This document shows positions 36,361-44,692 of a stretch of DNA of 64,000 nucleotides, piece by piece (the first letter of the stretch is position 1; each line of letters starts with the position of its first letter). Made by a program: the position numbers and the translations under genes. The notes beneath the pieces are model-generated. The model worked only from the letters and a program-made list of their open reading frames with translations. It was not told the DNA's origin and did no database searches. Source of the DNA: Methanobrevibacter_A sp964431035 (lineage in GTDB: Archaea; Methanobacteriota; Methanobacteria; Methanobacteriales; Methanobacteriaceae); NCBI GenBank assembly GCA_964431035.1, contig CAYSIF010000002.1, forward strand, positions 22,513 to 86,512, read 5' to 3'.

Positions 36361-37455
36361 TTAGATATTATCATAGGGTATTTGAACTTTACTGAAATCT
36401 TTTGCACGATTTCTAGAATTTGATTCAAATCTACTTCTTAAATCATCATCATTTAAAATTCTACTTATTCCCTCACTAATTTTTATAGGACATTCTCCAT
36501 CAACTAACAATCCAACATCAGGTGTTATAATTTCACGTATGCCTCCAACATTACTACCTATAACTGGTTTACCACAACTTAATGCTTCAATAAGAACTAA
36601 ACCAAAACTTTCACTATGTGAAGGTAAAACAAGTAAATCACAACTAGGAATTATATTCTCAATATCATTACGAGAACCTGTAAAAATCACATTCTCAATA
36701 TTATTAGTTTCCACATATTCAGTTAAATCATTATATAAAGGACCATCACCTACAATAACAAAAACAGATTCTTTATTCACATGTTTCTTAGCTTTAATAA
36801 AACTTTTCACATTTTTACGTTTAATAAGATTACCTACAAATAATACTAAAGGAATATCCTCAGGAATATTATATTTCTCTATTAATTCTTTCTTGAATTT
36901 ATAATCATTATCTGGTTTAAATTTATCAGTATCAACACTATTCCAATTAATACTAAGTTTATCAGTTAAACCTTTCACATTTGTTTTAAGAACTTCTTCT
37001 TTTAAAGCTTCACTTACAACACACACATGATCTGCATCTTTTAAAACCTTTTTTATAACTGGTCTGATGTATTTTTGTTTTTTATATAATTCAAACATAT
37101 CAGAACCATGAGCAGTTACATATGTAGGGATATTATATTTTTTACCTACTTTAACACATGCAAAACCAGCAGGGAATAAATAATGCCCATGAATAAGGTC
37201 AATTTTTTCTTTTTTAACTAATTCTTCTAAGGTTTTTTTAGCATTAACACTAAACATCAAACCCCTAAGGCCGGGAATATTAACTCCTTTAGTTCCAATT
37301 ACATGTATTCCATCAATATCTTTAATATCTTTATGGGGATAAGTTATAACATATATTTCATGGCCTTGTTTTACTAATTCTTTAGCTAATGAATGTATGT
37401 GGACTCCAACTCCTCCAATATGTGGATAAAATTGTCCTACCATTGCAATTTTCAT
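36361..37455 (-). CDS. GT4-family glycosyltransferase
   Basis: A 364-residue GT-B glycosyltransferase. The N-terminal domain has FYPHIGGVGVHIHSLAKEL (residues 8-26), a HGHYLFPAG block (about 89) and TAHGSDMF (about 119). The C-terminal nucleotide-sugar domain has VGNLIKRKNVKSFI and the E-x7-E motif in PSHSESFGLVLIEALSCGKP (about 279-298). It probably adds a hexose to a lipid or glycan at the membrane; the substrate is not readable. It starts 23 bases after the cbiD stop and runs into moaC, so cbiD-GT4-moaC is likely one transcript of unrelated functions. Confidence 0.85.
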   Translation of the reverse strand: MKIAMVGQFYPHIGGVGVHIHSLAKELVKQGHEIYVITYPHKDIKDIDGIHVIGTKGVNIPGLRGLMFSVNAKKTLEELVKKEKIDLIHGHYLFPAGFACVKVGKKYNIPTYVTAHGSDMFELYKKQKYIRPVIKKVLKDADHVCVVSEALKEEVLKTNVKGLTDKLSINWNSVDTDKFKPDNDYKFKKELIEKYNIPEDIPLVLFVGNLIKRKNVKSFIKAKKHVNKESVFVIVGDGPLYNDLTEYVETNNIENVIFTGSRNDIENIIPSCDLLVLPSHSESFGLVLIEALSCGKPVIGSNVGGIREIITPDVGLLVDGECPIKISEGISRILNDDDLRSRFESNSRNRAKDFSKVQIPYDNI

Positions 37456-37478
37456 ATTTTAATTCCCTTATAAAATTG

Positions 37479-38591
37479 TTATTTAATTAATATATTAGTA
37501 TGATTTGAATTTAAAATATTTCCTTCCATATCTACAAGAATTACATCTAGTTTTAAGTTAAATTTATCTAAGCATTTGTTTTTAATAGCTGTTGCAATAC
37601 TATTTAAAACTTCTTCATCAATATTCTCATTTTTTATGATTGTTATAATTTCTTCAGTTGTTTTTGATTCGAATATTTTTTTTATAGTGTCTTGTTTACA
37701 TCCAATAAGTGCTGAGTGTGCTGCAAAAATTTCACATCTTCCATCTGCAATAGCATGTTTTGTGTTGAATATTCCTCCAGCTACTTTAACTAATTTTCCA
37801 ATATGTCCGAAAAATGTGAATTCACTTATTTCTCTTTTTTCAGCTTCTTCAAACATAAATCCTATATAGTTTCCAGTTTGTATGATTTGTTCTTTTTTGA
37901 CTTTTAATTTTTTTAATGCTAGTTTTTCACCAATATTTCCTGGAACAAATACTAGATTTTCGATTTTTTCTGCTTTTGCAACATCAATTTGTTTAACAAT
38001 GGAATTTTTATATGCGTCATCGTCCATTGCTTTTGCGATTCCTGTGGTTCCGAGTATGCTTATACCATCTTTTATTCCTAATCGTGGATTCATGGTTTTA
38101 TTTGCTATTTCTTCTCCTTGTGGGATGCTTATTGTTATTTCTGCTATTTTGTTTTCTGGTACATGTTTTTCTAGATTTGTTATTATCATTTTTCGTGGTA
38201 CTGGGTTGATTGCTGCTTGTCCTATTGGTATTTGTAATCCGGGTTTTGTTATTATTCCTACTCCTTTTCCGCCTTTTATTCTAACTTTATTTTTTTGATT
38301 TGGTGTTTTGTCTTTTAATTCTGCAGTTGCTACTATGTCTAGTCCTACGGTTACGTCGGGATCACTATATGGGTATTTTATACAGGAGCTTGTTGCTTTG
38401 TTTTCTTTAATTAGTTTTGTTGTTTTTATGTTTATGTTTAATTTTTTGGTAGGAGTTTTTATTTCTACTATTTCTATGTTTTTGTTTGTGGTTATTTTTA
38501 ATAAGCTGGCAAGTGCTGCGGCTGTTGCTAGGCTTCCTGTGGTTACTCCGGTTTTTGCTTCATTTTTTTCATTTGTTTTTTCTTGTTTCAT
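37479..38591 (-). CDS. cbiD: cobalt-precorrin-5B C1-methyltransferase
   Basis: A 370-residue CbiD that methylates C1 of cobalt-precorrin-5B in anaerobic corrin synthesis. It begins with the family's TGVTTGSLATAAALASLL (about residues 14-31), and has SDPDVTVGLDIVATAEL (about 76), GKGVGIITKPGLQIPIG (about 107) and NPRLGIKDGISILGTTGIA (about 165). No ribosome site precedes the ATG, and a TATA-like run sits about 24 bases upstream (near 38615), so the message may be leaderless. The coding strand is strongly A/C-rich in its first half. Confidence 0.93.
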   Translation of the reverse strand: MKQEKTNEKNEAKTGVTTGSLATAAALASLLKITTNKNIEIVEIKTPTKKLNINIKTTKLIKENKATSSCIKYPYSDPDVTVGLDIVATAELKDKTPNQKNKVRIKGGKGVGIITKPGLQIPIGQAAINPVPRKMIITNLEKHVPENKIAEITISIPQGEEIANKTMNPRLGIKDGISILGTTGIAKAMDDDAYKNSIVKQIDVAKAEKIENLVFVPGNIGEKLALKKLKVKKEQIIQTGNYIGFMFEEAEKREISEFTFFGHIGKLVKVAGGIFNTKHAIADGRCEIFAAHSALIGCKQDTIKKIFESKTTEEIITIIKNENIDEEVLNSIATAIKNKCLDKFNLKLDVILVDMEGNILNSNHTNILIK

Positions 38592-38679
38592 TATATTGTT
38601 TTTTTCTTTTTTTTATAAATTAAAACTTTTCACATTATTTTTTGAGGGTTATTGTTTTTATTGTAAAGTTTACCAAAAA

Positions 38680-38696
38680 ATTTATATATTATAAAA
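38680..38696 (+). promoter_or_regulatory. TATA element upstream of the tRNA-Gly pair
   Basis: A TTTATATATTATAAA run lies about 45-55 bases before the first tRNA-Gly, a plausible promoter giving a precursor with a short 5' leader. Confidence 0.45.
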
Positions 38697-38737
38697 AAGT
38701 TATCTAATACTGTTAATTATAATTATTATAAATTATT

Positions 38738-38811
38738 GCGGTGTTAGTCCAGCCTGGTTAAGACTCTAGCCTGCCACGTTAGAGACCCGGGTTCAAATCC
38801 CGGACGCCGCA
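38738..38811 (+). tRNA. tRNA-Gly (GCC)
   Basis: Cloverleaf of 74 bases. The acceptor GCGGTGT (38738-38744) pairs with ACGCCGC (38804-38810) with one T-G pair; discriminator A is at 38811. The anticodon loop CTGCCAC carries GCC. The T-arm is CCCGGGTTCAAATCCCGG. CCA is not encoded. Confidence 0.95.
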
Positions 38812-38827
38812 TTTTTTAAAAATATAT

Positions 38828-38901
38828 GCAGTCGTGGTATAGTCTGGTTATTATTTGGGCCTTCCAAGCCTACGACCCGGGTTCGAATCCCGGCGACTGC
38901 A
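38828..38901 (+). tRNA. tRNA-Gly (TCC)
   Basis: Cloverleaf of 74 bases. The acceptor GCAGTCG (38828-38834) pairs with CGACTGC (38894-38900); discriminator A is at 38901. The anticodon loop CTTCCAA carries TCC, reading GGA and GGG. The T-arm is CCCGGGTTCGAATCCCGG. It lies 16 bases after tRNA-Gly (GCC), so probably the same transcript. CCA is not encoded. Confidence 0.95.
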
Positions 38902-39147
38902 TTACTAAAACTATTTTTTCATATAAATTTCAATACTTTTCACTTAAATCTTATTTTTCAACCTTAAAACATTTTAAAAAACACTATTTTCAACTTATTT
39001 TTTAATAAAATAAATTATAGATAAATTATTTATATACATAATGCCTAAAAATATAACTAATATAAAAATTTTAACTAAAAAAAAGAATAGGTTAATAATA
39101 ATCATAAAATATTTTAACTAAAAAAAGATAATGGTTGTGATTTTTTT

Positions 39148-40188
39148 ATGGCAGGAATTGTAGGATATGGATCATATATCCCTTCATATAGAATAAAAGT
39201 AGAAGAAATCGCTAAAGTATGGGGAGATGACCCAGAATCCATATCAAATGGATTAGTAGTTAATGAAAAATCAGTCCCATCTTCAGACGAAGACACTGTA
39301 ACTATATCTGTATCTGCTGCAAGAAACGCTCTCAAAAGAGCACAAATAGATCCTAGAAAAATAGGAGCAGTATACGTGGGATCAGAATCCCACCCATATG
39401 CAGTTAAACCAACAGCAACAATCGTTGCAGATGCAATAGGAGCAAGCCCAGAACTCACCGCAGCAGATTTAGAATTCGCATGCAAAGCTGGAACTGCAGG
39501 AATACAAGCAGTAATGGGAGAAGTAGACTCAGGAATGATAGAATACGGTCTAGCAATAGGTGCAGACACATCACAAGGAGCACCGGGAGACGCACTAGAA
39601 TACACAGCATCCGCTGGAGGAGCCGCATACATCATAGGTAAAAAAGACACAATAGTAGATATAGAAACAACATACAGCTACACAACAGACACACCAGACT
39701 TCTACAGAAGAGAAGGACAATCATACCCATCACACGGTGGAAGATTCACAGGAGAACCAGCATACTTCAAACACGTCTTCGGAGCAGCAAAAGGACTACT
39801 AGAAAAAACAAACTCCAAACCAGAAGACTACGACTTCGCAGTATTCCACCAACCTAACGGAAAATTCTACCTAAGAGCTGCAAAAAAATTAGGATTCACA
39901 ACAGAACAATACAAATACGGACTACTAACACCAAACATAGGAAACACATACTCCGGAGCAGTACCACTAGGATTATCCAACATACTCGATAAAGCAGAAC
40001 CAGGAAACAAAATATTCGTAATATCCTACGGTTCAGGAGCAGGAAGCGACGGATTCACAATGACAGTAACCGATAAAATAAAAGAAGCCCAAGACCTCGC
40101 TCCAAAAACAGAAGACTATATTAACGATAAACAATACGTAGACTACTCAGTATATGCTAAATTCAAAGGAAAAATAAAAATGGCATAA
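39148..40188 (+). CDS. hydroxymethylglutaryl-CoA synthase (archaeal type)
   Basis: A 346-residue HMG-CoA synthase for the mevalonate route to archaeal lipids. The catalytic Cys112 is in FACKAGTAG, the catalytic His is in FHQPNGKF (about 236), and the C-terminal YGSGAGSDGF (about 297) is conserved. It is followed by the thiolase gene (60 bases), as in other archaea where the two form one complex. TATA-like TTTATATAC near 39030 predicts a leader of about 90 bases. The coding strand is extremely rich in C-ending codons, which suggests high expression. Confidence 0.95.
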   Translation: MAGIVGYGSYIPSYRIKVEEIAKVWGDDPESISNGLVVNEKSVPSSDEDTVTISVSAARNALKRAQIDPRKIGAVYVGSESHPYAVKPTATIVADAIGASPELTAADLEFACKAGTAGIQAVMGEVDSGMIEYGLAIGADTSQGAPGDALEYTASAGGAAYIIGKKDTIVDIETTYSYTTDTPDFYRREGQSYPSHGGRFTGEPAYFKHVFGAAKGLLEKTNSKPEDYDFAVFHQPNGKFYLRAAKKLGFTTEQYKYGLLTPNIGNTYSGAVPLGLSNILDKAEPGNKIFVISYGSGAGSDGFTMTVTDKIKEAQDLAPKTEDYINDKQYVDYSVYAKFKGKIKMA

Positions 40189-40248
40189 AAAAATACAGGA
40201 AAATAAGGAGAAAAAAATAATTAATATTTTTAGAAGGTGAATCAAACA

Positions 40249-41409
40249 ATGAGAGACGTTGCAATAATAGGAGTAGCACAAACAAAATTCGGAGAATTAT
40301 GGGACACTTCATTCAGACAATTAATCGCAGGCGCAGGATTAGGTGCAATAAAAGACTCAAACATTGCAGGTAACGATATAGATGCAATGTTCGTAGGAAA
40401 CATGTCATCAGGCCTTTTCGTAAACCAAGAACACATAGCTTCATTAATATCCGACCACACAGGACTAAACCCAATACCATGTACTAGAGTAGAAGCAGCA
40501 TGCGCATCAGGAGGACTAGCACTCAGACAGGGAATCATGGCAGTAGCATCAGGATTCCACGACATAGTAATCTCAGCAGGAGTCGAAAAAATGACAGATG
40601 TCGTAGATGCAACACCTGCAATAGCAACAGCATCAGACATAGAATGGGAAGCACAACAAGGAGCAACATTCCCATCACTATACGCAATGATAGCTAAAAG
40701 ACACATGCACCAATACGGAACAACACGCGAACAACTAGCAGAATTCAGTGTAGTTAACCACGCAAACGCAAAAAACAATCCAAACGCACAATTCCCATTC
40801 GAAATATCAGTCGACAAAGTAATAAACTCAACAAAAGTAGCAGACCCATTAACACTACTCGACTGCTCACCAGTATCCGATGGAGCAGCAGCAGTAGTAC
40901 TATGCCCTGCAGAAGATGCAAAAAAATACACAGACACACCAATATATGTCAAAGCATCCACACAAGCATCAGACACAATCGCACTACACGACAGAAAAGA
41001 CGTAACAACACTACAAGCAACAAAAGTAGCATCTAAAAAAGCATACAAATTCGCAGACGTAACAGTAAAAGATATAGATGTTACAGAAGTACACGACTGC
41101 TTTTCAATAAACGGACTACTCGCAGTAGAAGACCTAGGATTCGCAGAAAAAGGTAAAGGAGGCCAAGCAATCGAAGACGGCCAAACCAGAATAGATGGAG
41201 ACTTCCCAATAAACTCCTCAGGAGGATTAAAAGCAAGAGGACACCCACTAGGAGCAACAGGAATAGCCCAAGCATGCGAAATCGTATGGCAACTAAGAGG
41301 AGACGCAGGAAAACGCCAAGTAGACGGTGCAGAAATAGGTATGACACACAATGTCGGAGGTACAGGAGGTACCGCTACAGTACATATCTTCGGAAGAAAT
41401 CCAAACTAA
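40249..41409 (+). CDS. acetyl-CoA C-acetyltransferase (archaeal thiolase)
   Basis: A 386-residue thiolase that makes acetoacetyl-CoA and passes it to HMG-CoA synthase. The nucleophilic Cys85 is in EAACASGGLAL, HDCFS (about 284) supplies His, and GHPLGATGIAQ (about 335) is the C-terminal signature. The usual second catalytic Cys near the C-terminus is replaced by HNVGGTGGT, as in archaeal members. The start is ATG 40249, nine bases after AAGGTGA; a GTG at 40237 overlaps this site. The DUF35 protein that bridges the complex in other methanogens is not the next gene. Confidence 0.93.
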   Translation: MRDVAIIGVAQTKFGELWDTSFRQLIAGAGLGAIKDSNIAGNDIDAMFVGNMSSGLFVNQEHIASLISDHTGLNPIPCTRVEAACASGGLALRQGIMAVASGFHDIVISAGVEKMTDVVDATPAIATASDIEWEAQQGATFPSLYAMIAKRHMHQYGTTREQLAEFSVVNHANAKNNPNAQFPFEISVDKVINSTKVADPLTLLDCSPVSDGAAAVVLCPAEDAKKYTDTPIYVKASTQASDTIALHDRKDVTTLQATKVASKKAYKFADVTVKDIDVTEVHDCFSINGLLAVEDLGFAEKGKGGQAIEDGQTRIDGDFPINSSGGLKARGHPLGATGIAQACEIVWQLRGDAGKRQVDGAEIGMTHNVGGTGGTATVHIFGRNPN

Positions 41410-41463
41410 ATCCAATATTAAAACAAAGATAATATTAAAAAAACAAATTTAATATTATCACAC

Positions 41464-41476
41464 TCTTTTTTTTACT
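41464..41476 (+). terminator. T-run after thiolase
   Basis: A run of eight T (41466-41473) about 55 bases after the thiolase stop; a likely archaeal U-tract terminator. No stem is evident. Confidence 0.4.
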
Positions 41477-41502
41477 ATTTTTATAAAAGAAAAAAACTCT
41501 AA

Positions 41503-41518
41503 TTTTACAATATAAACC
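41503..41518 (+). promoter_or_regulatory. TATA box for a leaderless GNAT transcript
   Basis: AATATAAA (41510-41517) is centred about 27 bases before the ATG at 41540, the spacing expected between TATA and transcription start. No ribosome site lies between them. Confidence 0.5.
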
Positions 41519-41539
41519 TAAAAATTACCTACAAAAAAC

Positions 41540-41986
41540 ATGTTAATATTAGACGCTGCTATTTCAGACTTAAGAACAATCCTAGAATTACAATATCTAG
41601 CATACCAAGACGAAGCTAAAATACTAGATGACTATGAAATACCTGAATTAGTGGAAACAAAAGAAGAAATCGAAGAAGAATTCTTCAATGGAACAATACT
41701 AAAAGCAGTTAACGATGTAGGGCAAATAATAGGATCCATAAGAGCAAGAGAAAACGAAAACACAATAAAAGTATCTAAATTAATAGTAGATCCAAATAAC
41801 AGACATCAAGGAATAGGAACAAAACTTCTCGAAGAAGTAGAAAACAGATTCCCAAATAAAAAAATCGAAATATTCACATCAGATATAATAAAAAGCAATA
41901 TAGAATTCTATAAAAAAAGAGGATATGAAGAATTCAAACAAGAAATATTAAGTCCAGACATAACAGGATACTACTTCAGAAAATAA
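41540..41986 (+). CDS. GNAT-family N-acetyltransferase
   Basis: A 148-residue GNAT domain. Motif A is VSKLIVDPNNRHQGIGTKLLEEVE (from about residue 78), with the acetyl-CoA loop RHQGIG, followed by FYKKRGYEEF (about 125) of motif B. The acceptor is unknown (small molecule or protein N-terminus). No ribosome site is seen and the TATA spacing points to a leaderless message. It is a single gene. Confidence 0.82.
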   Translation: MLILDAAISDLRTILELQYLAYQDEAKILDDYEIPELVETKEEIEEEFFNGTILKAVNDVGQIIGSIRARENENTIKVSKLIVDPNNRHQGIGTKLLEEVENRFPNKKIEIFTSDIIKSNIEFYKKRGYEEFKQEILSPDITGYYFRK

Positions 41987-42121
41987 TATAAATTATTTAA
42001 ATATTAAATTTAATATTATAAATTATATATTAAAATTTTTAGTATAACTATTAATAATTTTTTAAATTTTAAAAAGTAAGATTAATTATGTTCCTATATT
42101 TAATTGTAGGGGATGAGGGTA

Positions 42122-42427
42122 ATGAACAATAGAAAATATATTGCTAAGAGATTTGCAGATAAAATAAACTCTAAATATATTAAACAAATAATTTTATTCG
42201 GTTCAGTAGCAAGAGGCGATGACACAACTGATTCTGATATAGATATACTCATAATATCTTCCTACAAAAATAAAATAAGAGATTTAATAAATGATGAAGT
42301 TGCAAGAACACAATTAAATGATAGGGAATTTATTTCTGCTCATATTATGTCTGAAGAAGTCTTTAACGAAACTAGAAATTTTAGTTTTATTAAAAATGTA
42401 ATAAAGGAGGGAAAAATCATTGGATGA
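42122..42427 (+). CDS. MNT-type minimal nucleotidyltransferase (antitoxin of an MNT/HEPN pair)
   Basis: A 101-residue nucleotidyltransferase of the MNT family. The active-site motif GSVARGDDTTDSDIDILI lies at about residues 27-44, with the two Asp of DSDID and a third acidic residue expected later. In type VII toxin-antitoxin pairs this protein adds AMP to its HEPN partner. I use ATG 42122 because AGGGG (42108-42112) is well spaced from it; ATG 42113 touches that site. Its end overlaps the HEPN start by 8 bases. Confidence 0.82.
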   Translation: MNNRKYIAKRFADKINSKYIKQIILFGSVARGDDTTDSDIDILIISSYKNKIRDLINDEVARTQLNDREFISAHIMSEEVFNETRNFSFIKNVIKEGKIIG

Positions 42428-42791
42428 AATAGAATATTATTTTAAAAGGGCTGAAACAAAGTTCAATTCTGCTAAATTATTATATGATAATGGTAATTAT
42501 CCTGATTCAGTTACTATGTCTTATTATGTGATGTTTTTATGTGCTAAAGCTTTATTAATTAAAAAAGATTATCACTCAACAAAACATCAGGGTATATTGG
42601 ATTTATTTGGTCAACATTATGTTTATAAAGAAGGTTTCAGTCAAGAATTATATAAAAGTTATACTCTTGGAAGAACATTAAGAGAAGAATCAGATTATGG
42701 ATATCAAGCAGAAATTGATGAAGAAACAGCTAAAAAACAATTAATAGATGCTAAAAATTTTATGGAAGAATCTAAAAAATTTTTAAAATAA
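42420..42791 (+). CDS. HEPN-domain protein (toxin of an MNT/HEPN pair)
   Basis: A 123-residue HEPN helical protein. KRAETKFNSAKLLYDNGNYPDS (from about residue 9) and the YYVMFLCAKALLI helix (about 36) are typical. In place of the R-x4-6-H ribonuclease motif it has LREESDYGY (about 90), the R-x3-D-Y form of the UPF0332 branch, so catalytic activity is uncertain. The start is TTG at 42420 behind AAGGAGG (42404-42410). Translation is probably coupled to the MNT gene by the 8-base overlap. Confidence 0.8.
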   Translation: MDEIEYYFKRAETKFNSAKLLYDNGNYPDSVTMSYYVMFLCAKALLIKKDYHSTKHQGILDLFGQHYVYKEGFSQELYKSYTLGRTLREESDYGYQAEIDEETAKKQLIDAKNFMEESKKFLK

Positions 42792-42823
42792 AATATTCAT
42801 TATTTAATTTTAAATATTAGTTT

Positions 42824-44344
42824 TTAGCCAAAAATTAATTTATCAATATAACTCATATCTACATTATCTTCAATAAGTTTAGCTAGTTTTTCAATATTTT
42901 CTTCTTTCTTAGTTAAATAAGGATCAACTTCTCCATTATCTAATTTTAATCCTTTTTTAGAACGAATATGATTTAACAGTTCACGTCTAAAATTATAATT
43001 ATCAAACAGACCATGGAAGTAAGTACCTATAACATTACCGTTAATAGCACCATCAAAAGTACTATCATCATTATTACCTATGCCTTCTTTAACTTCAAAT
43101 AAAGGATTGGTATTGATTGTGGTTGTGCCTTCGTGAATTTCAAAACCAGTTATTTCTTCACCAATAATATTACCTAATATTGAAGAGGTATCGTTTCCAC
43201 AGTTTATTAAACCTTTGCTTTTTTTAATTATTTTATCGTCTCGTATGAAATTGCTTTCAATATCAAGTAAACCTAGTCCTTTTACTGTACCAAATTGGGA
43301 TTCTTTATTTGAGTAGTCGTAAATGTAGTTTCCTAGCATTTGGTATCCGCCACATACTCCGATGATTAGTATGTTTTTACTTAATTTTTTAATTTCATTG
43401 GCTTTTCCAGATTCTTCAAGTGCAACCATGTCACTTACAGTGTTACGTGTGCCTGGAATAATGAGTGCGTCGACTTCTCCGATTTCATCTTCTAGGTTAA
43501 TTAGGCGTAAGCTTACATCATCTTCATATTCGAATGGGTCAATATCTGTGAAGTTGGCGATTTTTGGGAGTCTGATAACTCCAATGGTGATGGGTCTGCC
43601 ACTTTTAAATGTGTGTTCGCTTAGACTAGCGGAATCTTCTTCAGGTAGTTGTATGTCATGTGCATAGGGGATAACTCCTAAAACTGGAATTTTTGTAATT
43701 TCTTCGATTTTGTCAATTCCTGGTTTTAATATGTCTAAGTTTCCACTAAATTTGTTTATGATTACAGATTTTAATCGGGATTGGTCGTAATCGTCAAGTA
43801 GGATGTATGTTCCTGCTATTGCTGCGAAAACTCCTCCTTGGTGTATGTCTGCAACAAGTATGACGTTTGCATCTGCTAAGTGGGCTATTTCCATGTTGGC
43901 GATATCTTCTTTTCGCATATTTATTTCTGCAGGTGATCCTGCGCCTTCTATGATGATGATATCGTATTCTTCATTTAGTTTGTCGTATGATTTTTTTATT
44001 GCTTTTAGTGCTGTTTCGCGGTATTTTTGTTGGTAGTCGTAGAAGTTCATATCTCCTACTGGTTTTCCGTTCATTATTACTTGGGATATGAATTCTCCTT
44101 TTGGTTTTAGTAGTATGGGGTTCATGTCTGCTGTTGGTTCGATTTTTGCTGCTTCGGCTTGGAATACTTGTGCGATTGCTATTTCTTTGTCTTCTAGTGT
44201 TGTGAAGGAATTTAATGACATGTTTTGTGATTTAAATGGTGCTACTTTGTATCCTCTGTTTTTATATATTCTGCATAGTGCTGCTACAATTACACTTTTT
44301 CCTGCATTGGATGAGGTTCCTTGTATCATTAGAGATTTTGCCAT
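42824..44344 (-). CDS. cbiP: cobyric acid synthase
   Basis: A 506-residue CbiP/CobQ, which amidates adenosylcobyrinic diamide at four positions using glutamine. The N-terminal DTBS-like ATPase domain opens with IQGTSSNAGKSVI (about residues 6-18), FKSQNMSLNSF (about 37) follows, and the C-terminal glutaminase domain has GVCGGYQMLG (nucleophilic Cys about 332) and a His in GTYFHGLFDN (about 446). ATG 44344 follows AAAGGA by about nine bases; a GTG at 44362 precedes that site. The N-terminal two thirds use C-ending codons and the last third is T-ending. Confidence 0.94.
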   Translation of the reverse strand: MAKSLMIQGTSSNAGKSVIVAALCRIYKNRGYKVAPFKSQNMSLNSFTTLEDKEIAIAQVFQAEAAKIEPTADMNPILLKPKGEFISQVIMNGKPVGDMNFYDYQQKYRETALKAIKKSYDKLNEEYDIIIIEGAGSPAEINMRKEDIANMEIAHLADANVILVADIHQGGVFAAIAGTYILLDDYDQSRLKSVIINKFSGNLDILKPGIDKIEEITKIPVLGVIPYAHDIQLPEEDSASLSEHTFKSGRPITIGVIRLPKIANFTDIDPFEYEDDVSLRLINLEDEIGEVDALIIPGTRNTVSDMVALEESGKANEIKKLSKNILIIGVCGGYQMLGNYIYDYSNKESQFGTVKGLGLLDIESNFIRDDKIIKKSKGLINCGNDTSSILGNIIGEEITGFEIHEGTTTINTNPLFEVKEGIGNNDDSTFDGAINGNVIGTYFHGLFDNYNFRRELLNHIRSKKGLKLDNGEVDPYLTKKEENIEKLAKLIEDNVDMSYIDKLIFG

Positions 44345-44692
44345 TGTTTTTGTTCCTTTCACTTATTTTTTTTAATTTGTTTTTTATTATTATTTTATAT
44401 ATTTTATATTAATTAAAGTTAATTTTTATCCTATTAAATTTTATTTGATTTTATTATGGGGGTAATTTTTATGTTATAAAAAACATAACTAATTATTGAT
44501 ATTTCGTTTTGTTTTAGTTTTTTTATTTTTTTACATTAAAAAAATATTAAAGTAACAAAATCTTATTAAAATCAATATGTTTATATACTCATATAAAATA
44601 TAATATAACTAGTAAAAAAATAAAATAACAAAAATTAATTAAAACTGACAATTATATAAAATCTTATAATACTAATAAAAAGAAGGATTACT
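44345..44692. other. 348-base AT-rich divergent promoter region
   Basis: No gene is seen between cbiP (minus) and lonB (plus). It contains a small 7-bp stem (44469-44475 with 44482-44488), a strong TATA-like TTTATATA (44580-44587), and AAGGA just before the lonB ATG. The lonB leader would be about 85 bases. Confidence 0.5.

Noticed and set aside
38700..38905. Integrated element at the tRNA-Gly pair
   Set aside because: No integrase, no repeated tRNA 3' end and no foreign genes on either side; the neighbours are core metabolic genes.
40242..41351. 369-residue open frame antisense to the thiolase gene
   Set aside because: It is exactly opposite a strongly coding gene with clear thiolase motifs. 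The C-ending codon style removes stop codons from the antisense frame; the translation shows no family pattern.
42088..42132. Tiny reading frame MFLYLIVGDEGNEQ before the MNT gene
   Set aside because: Fourteen codons, no ribosome site, and it overlaps the MNT start signal; probably chance.
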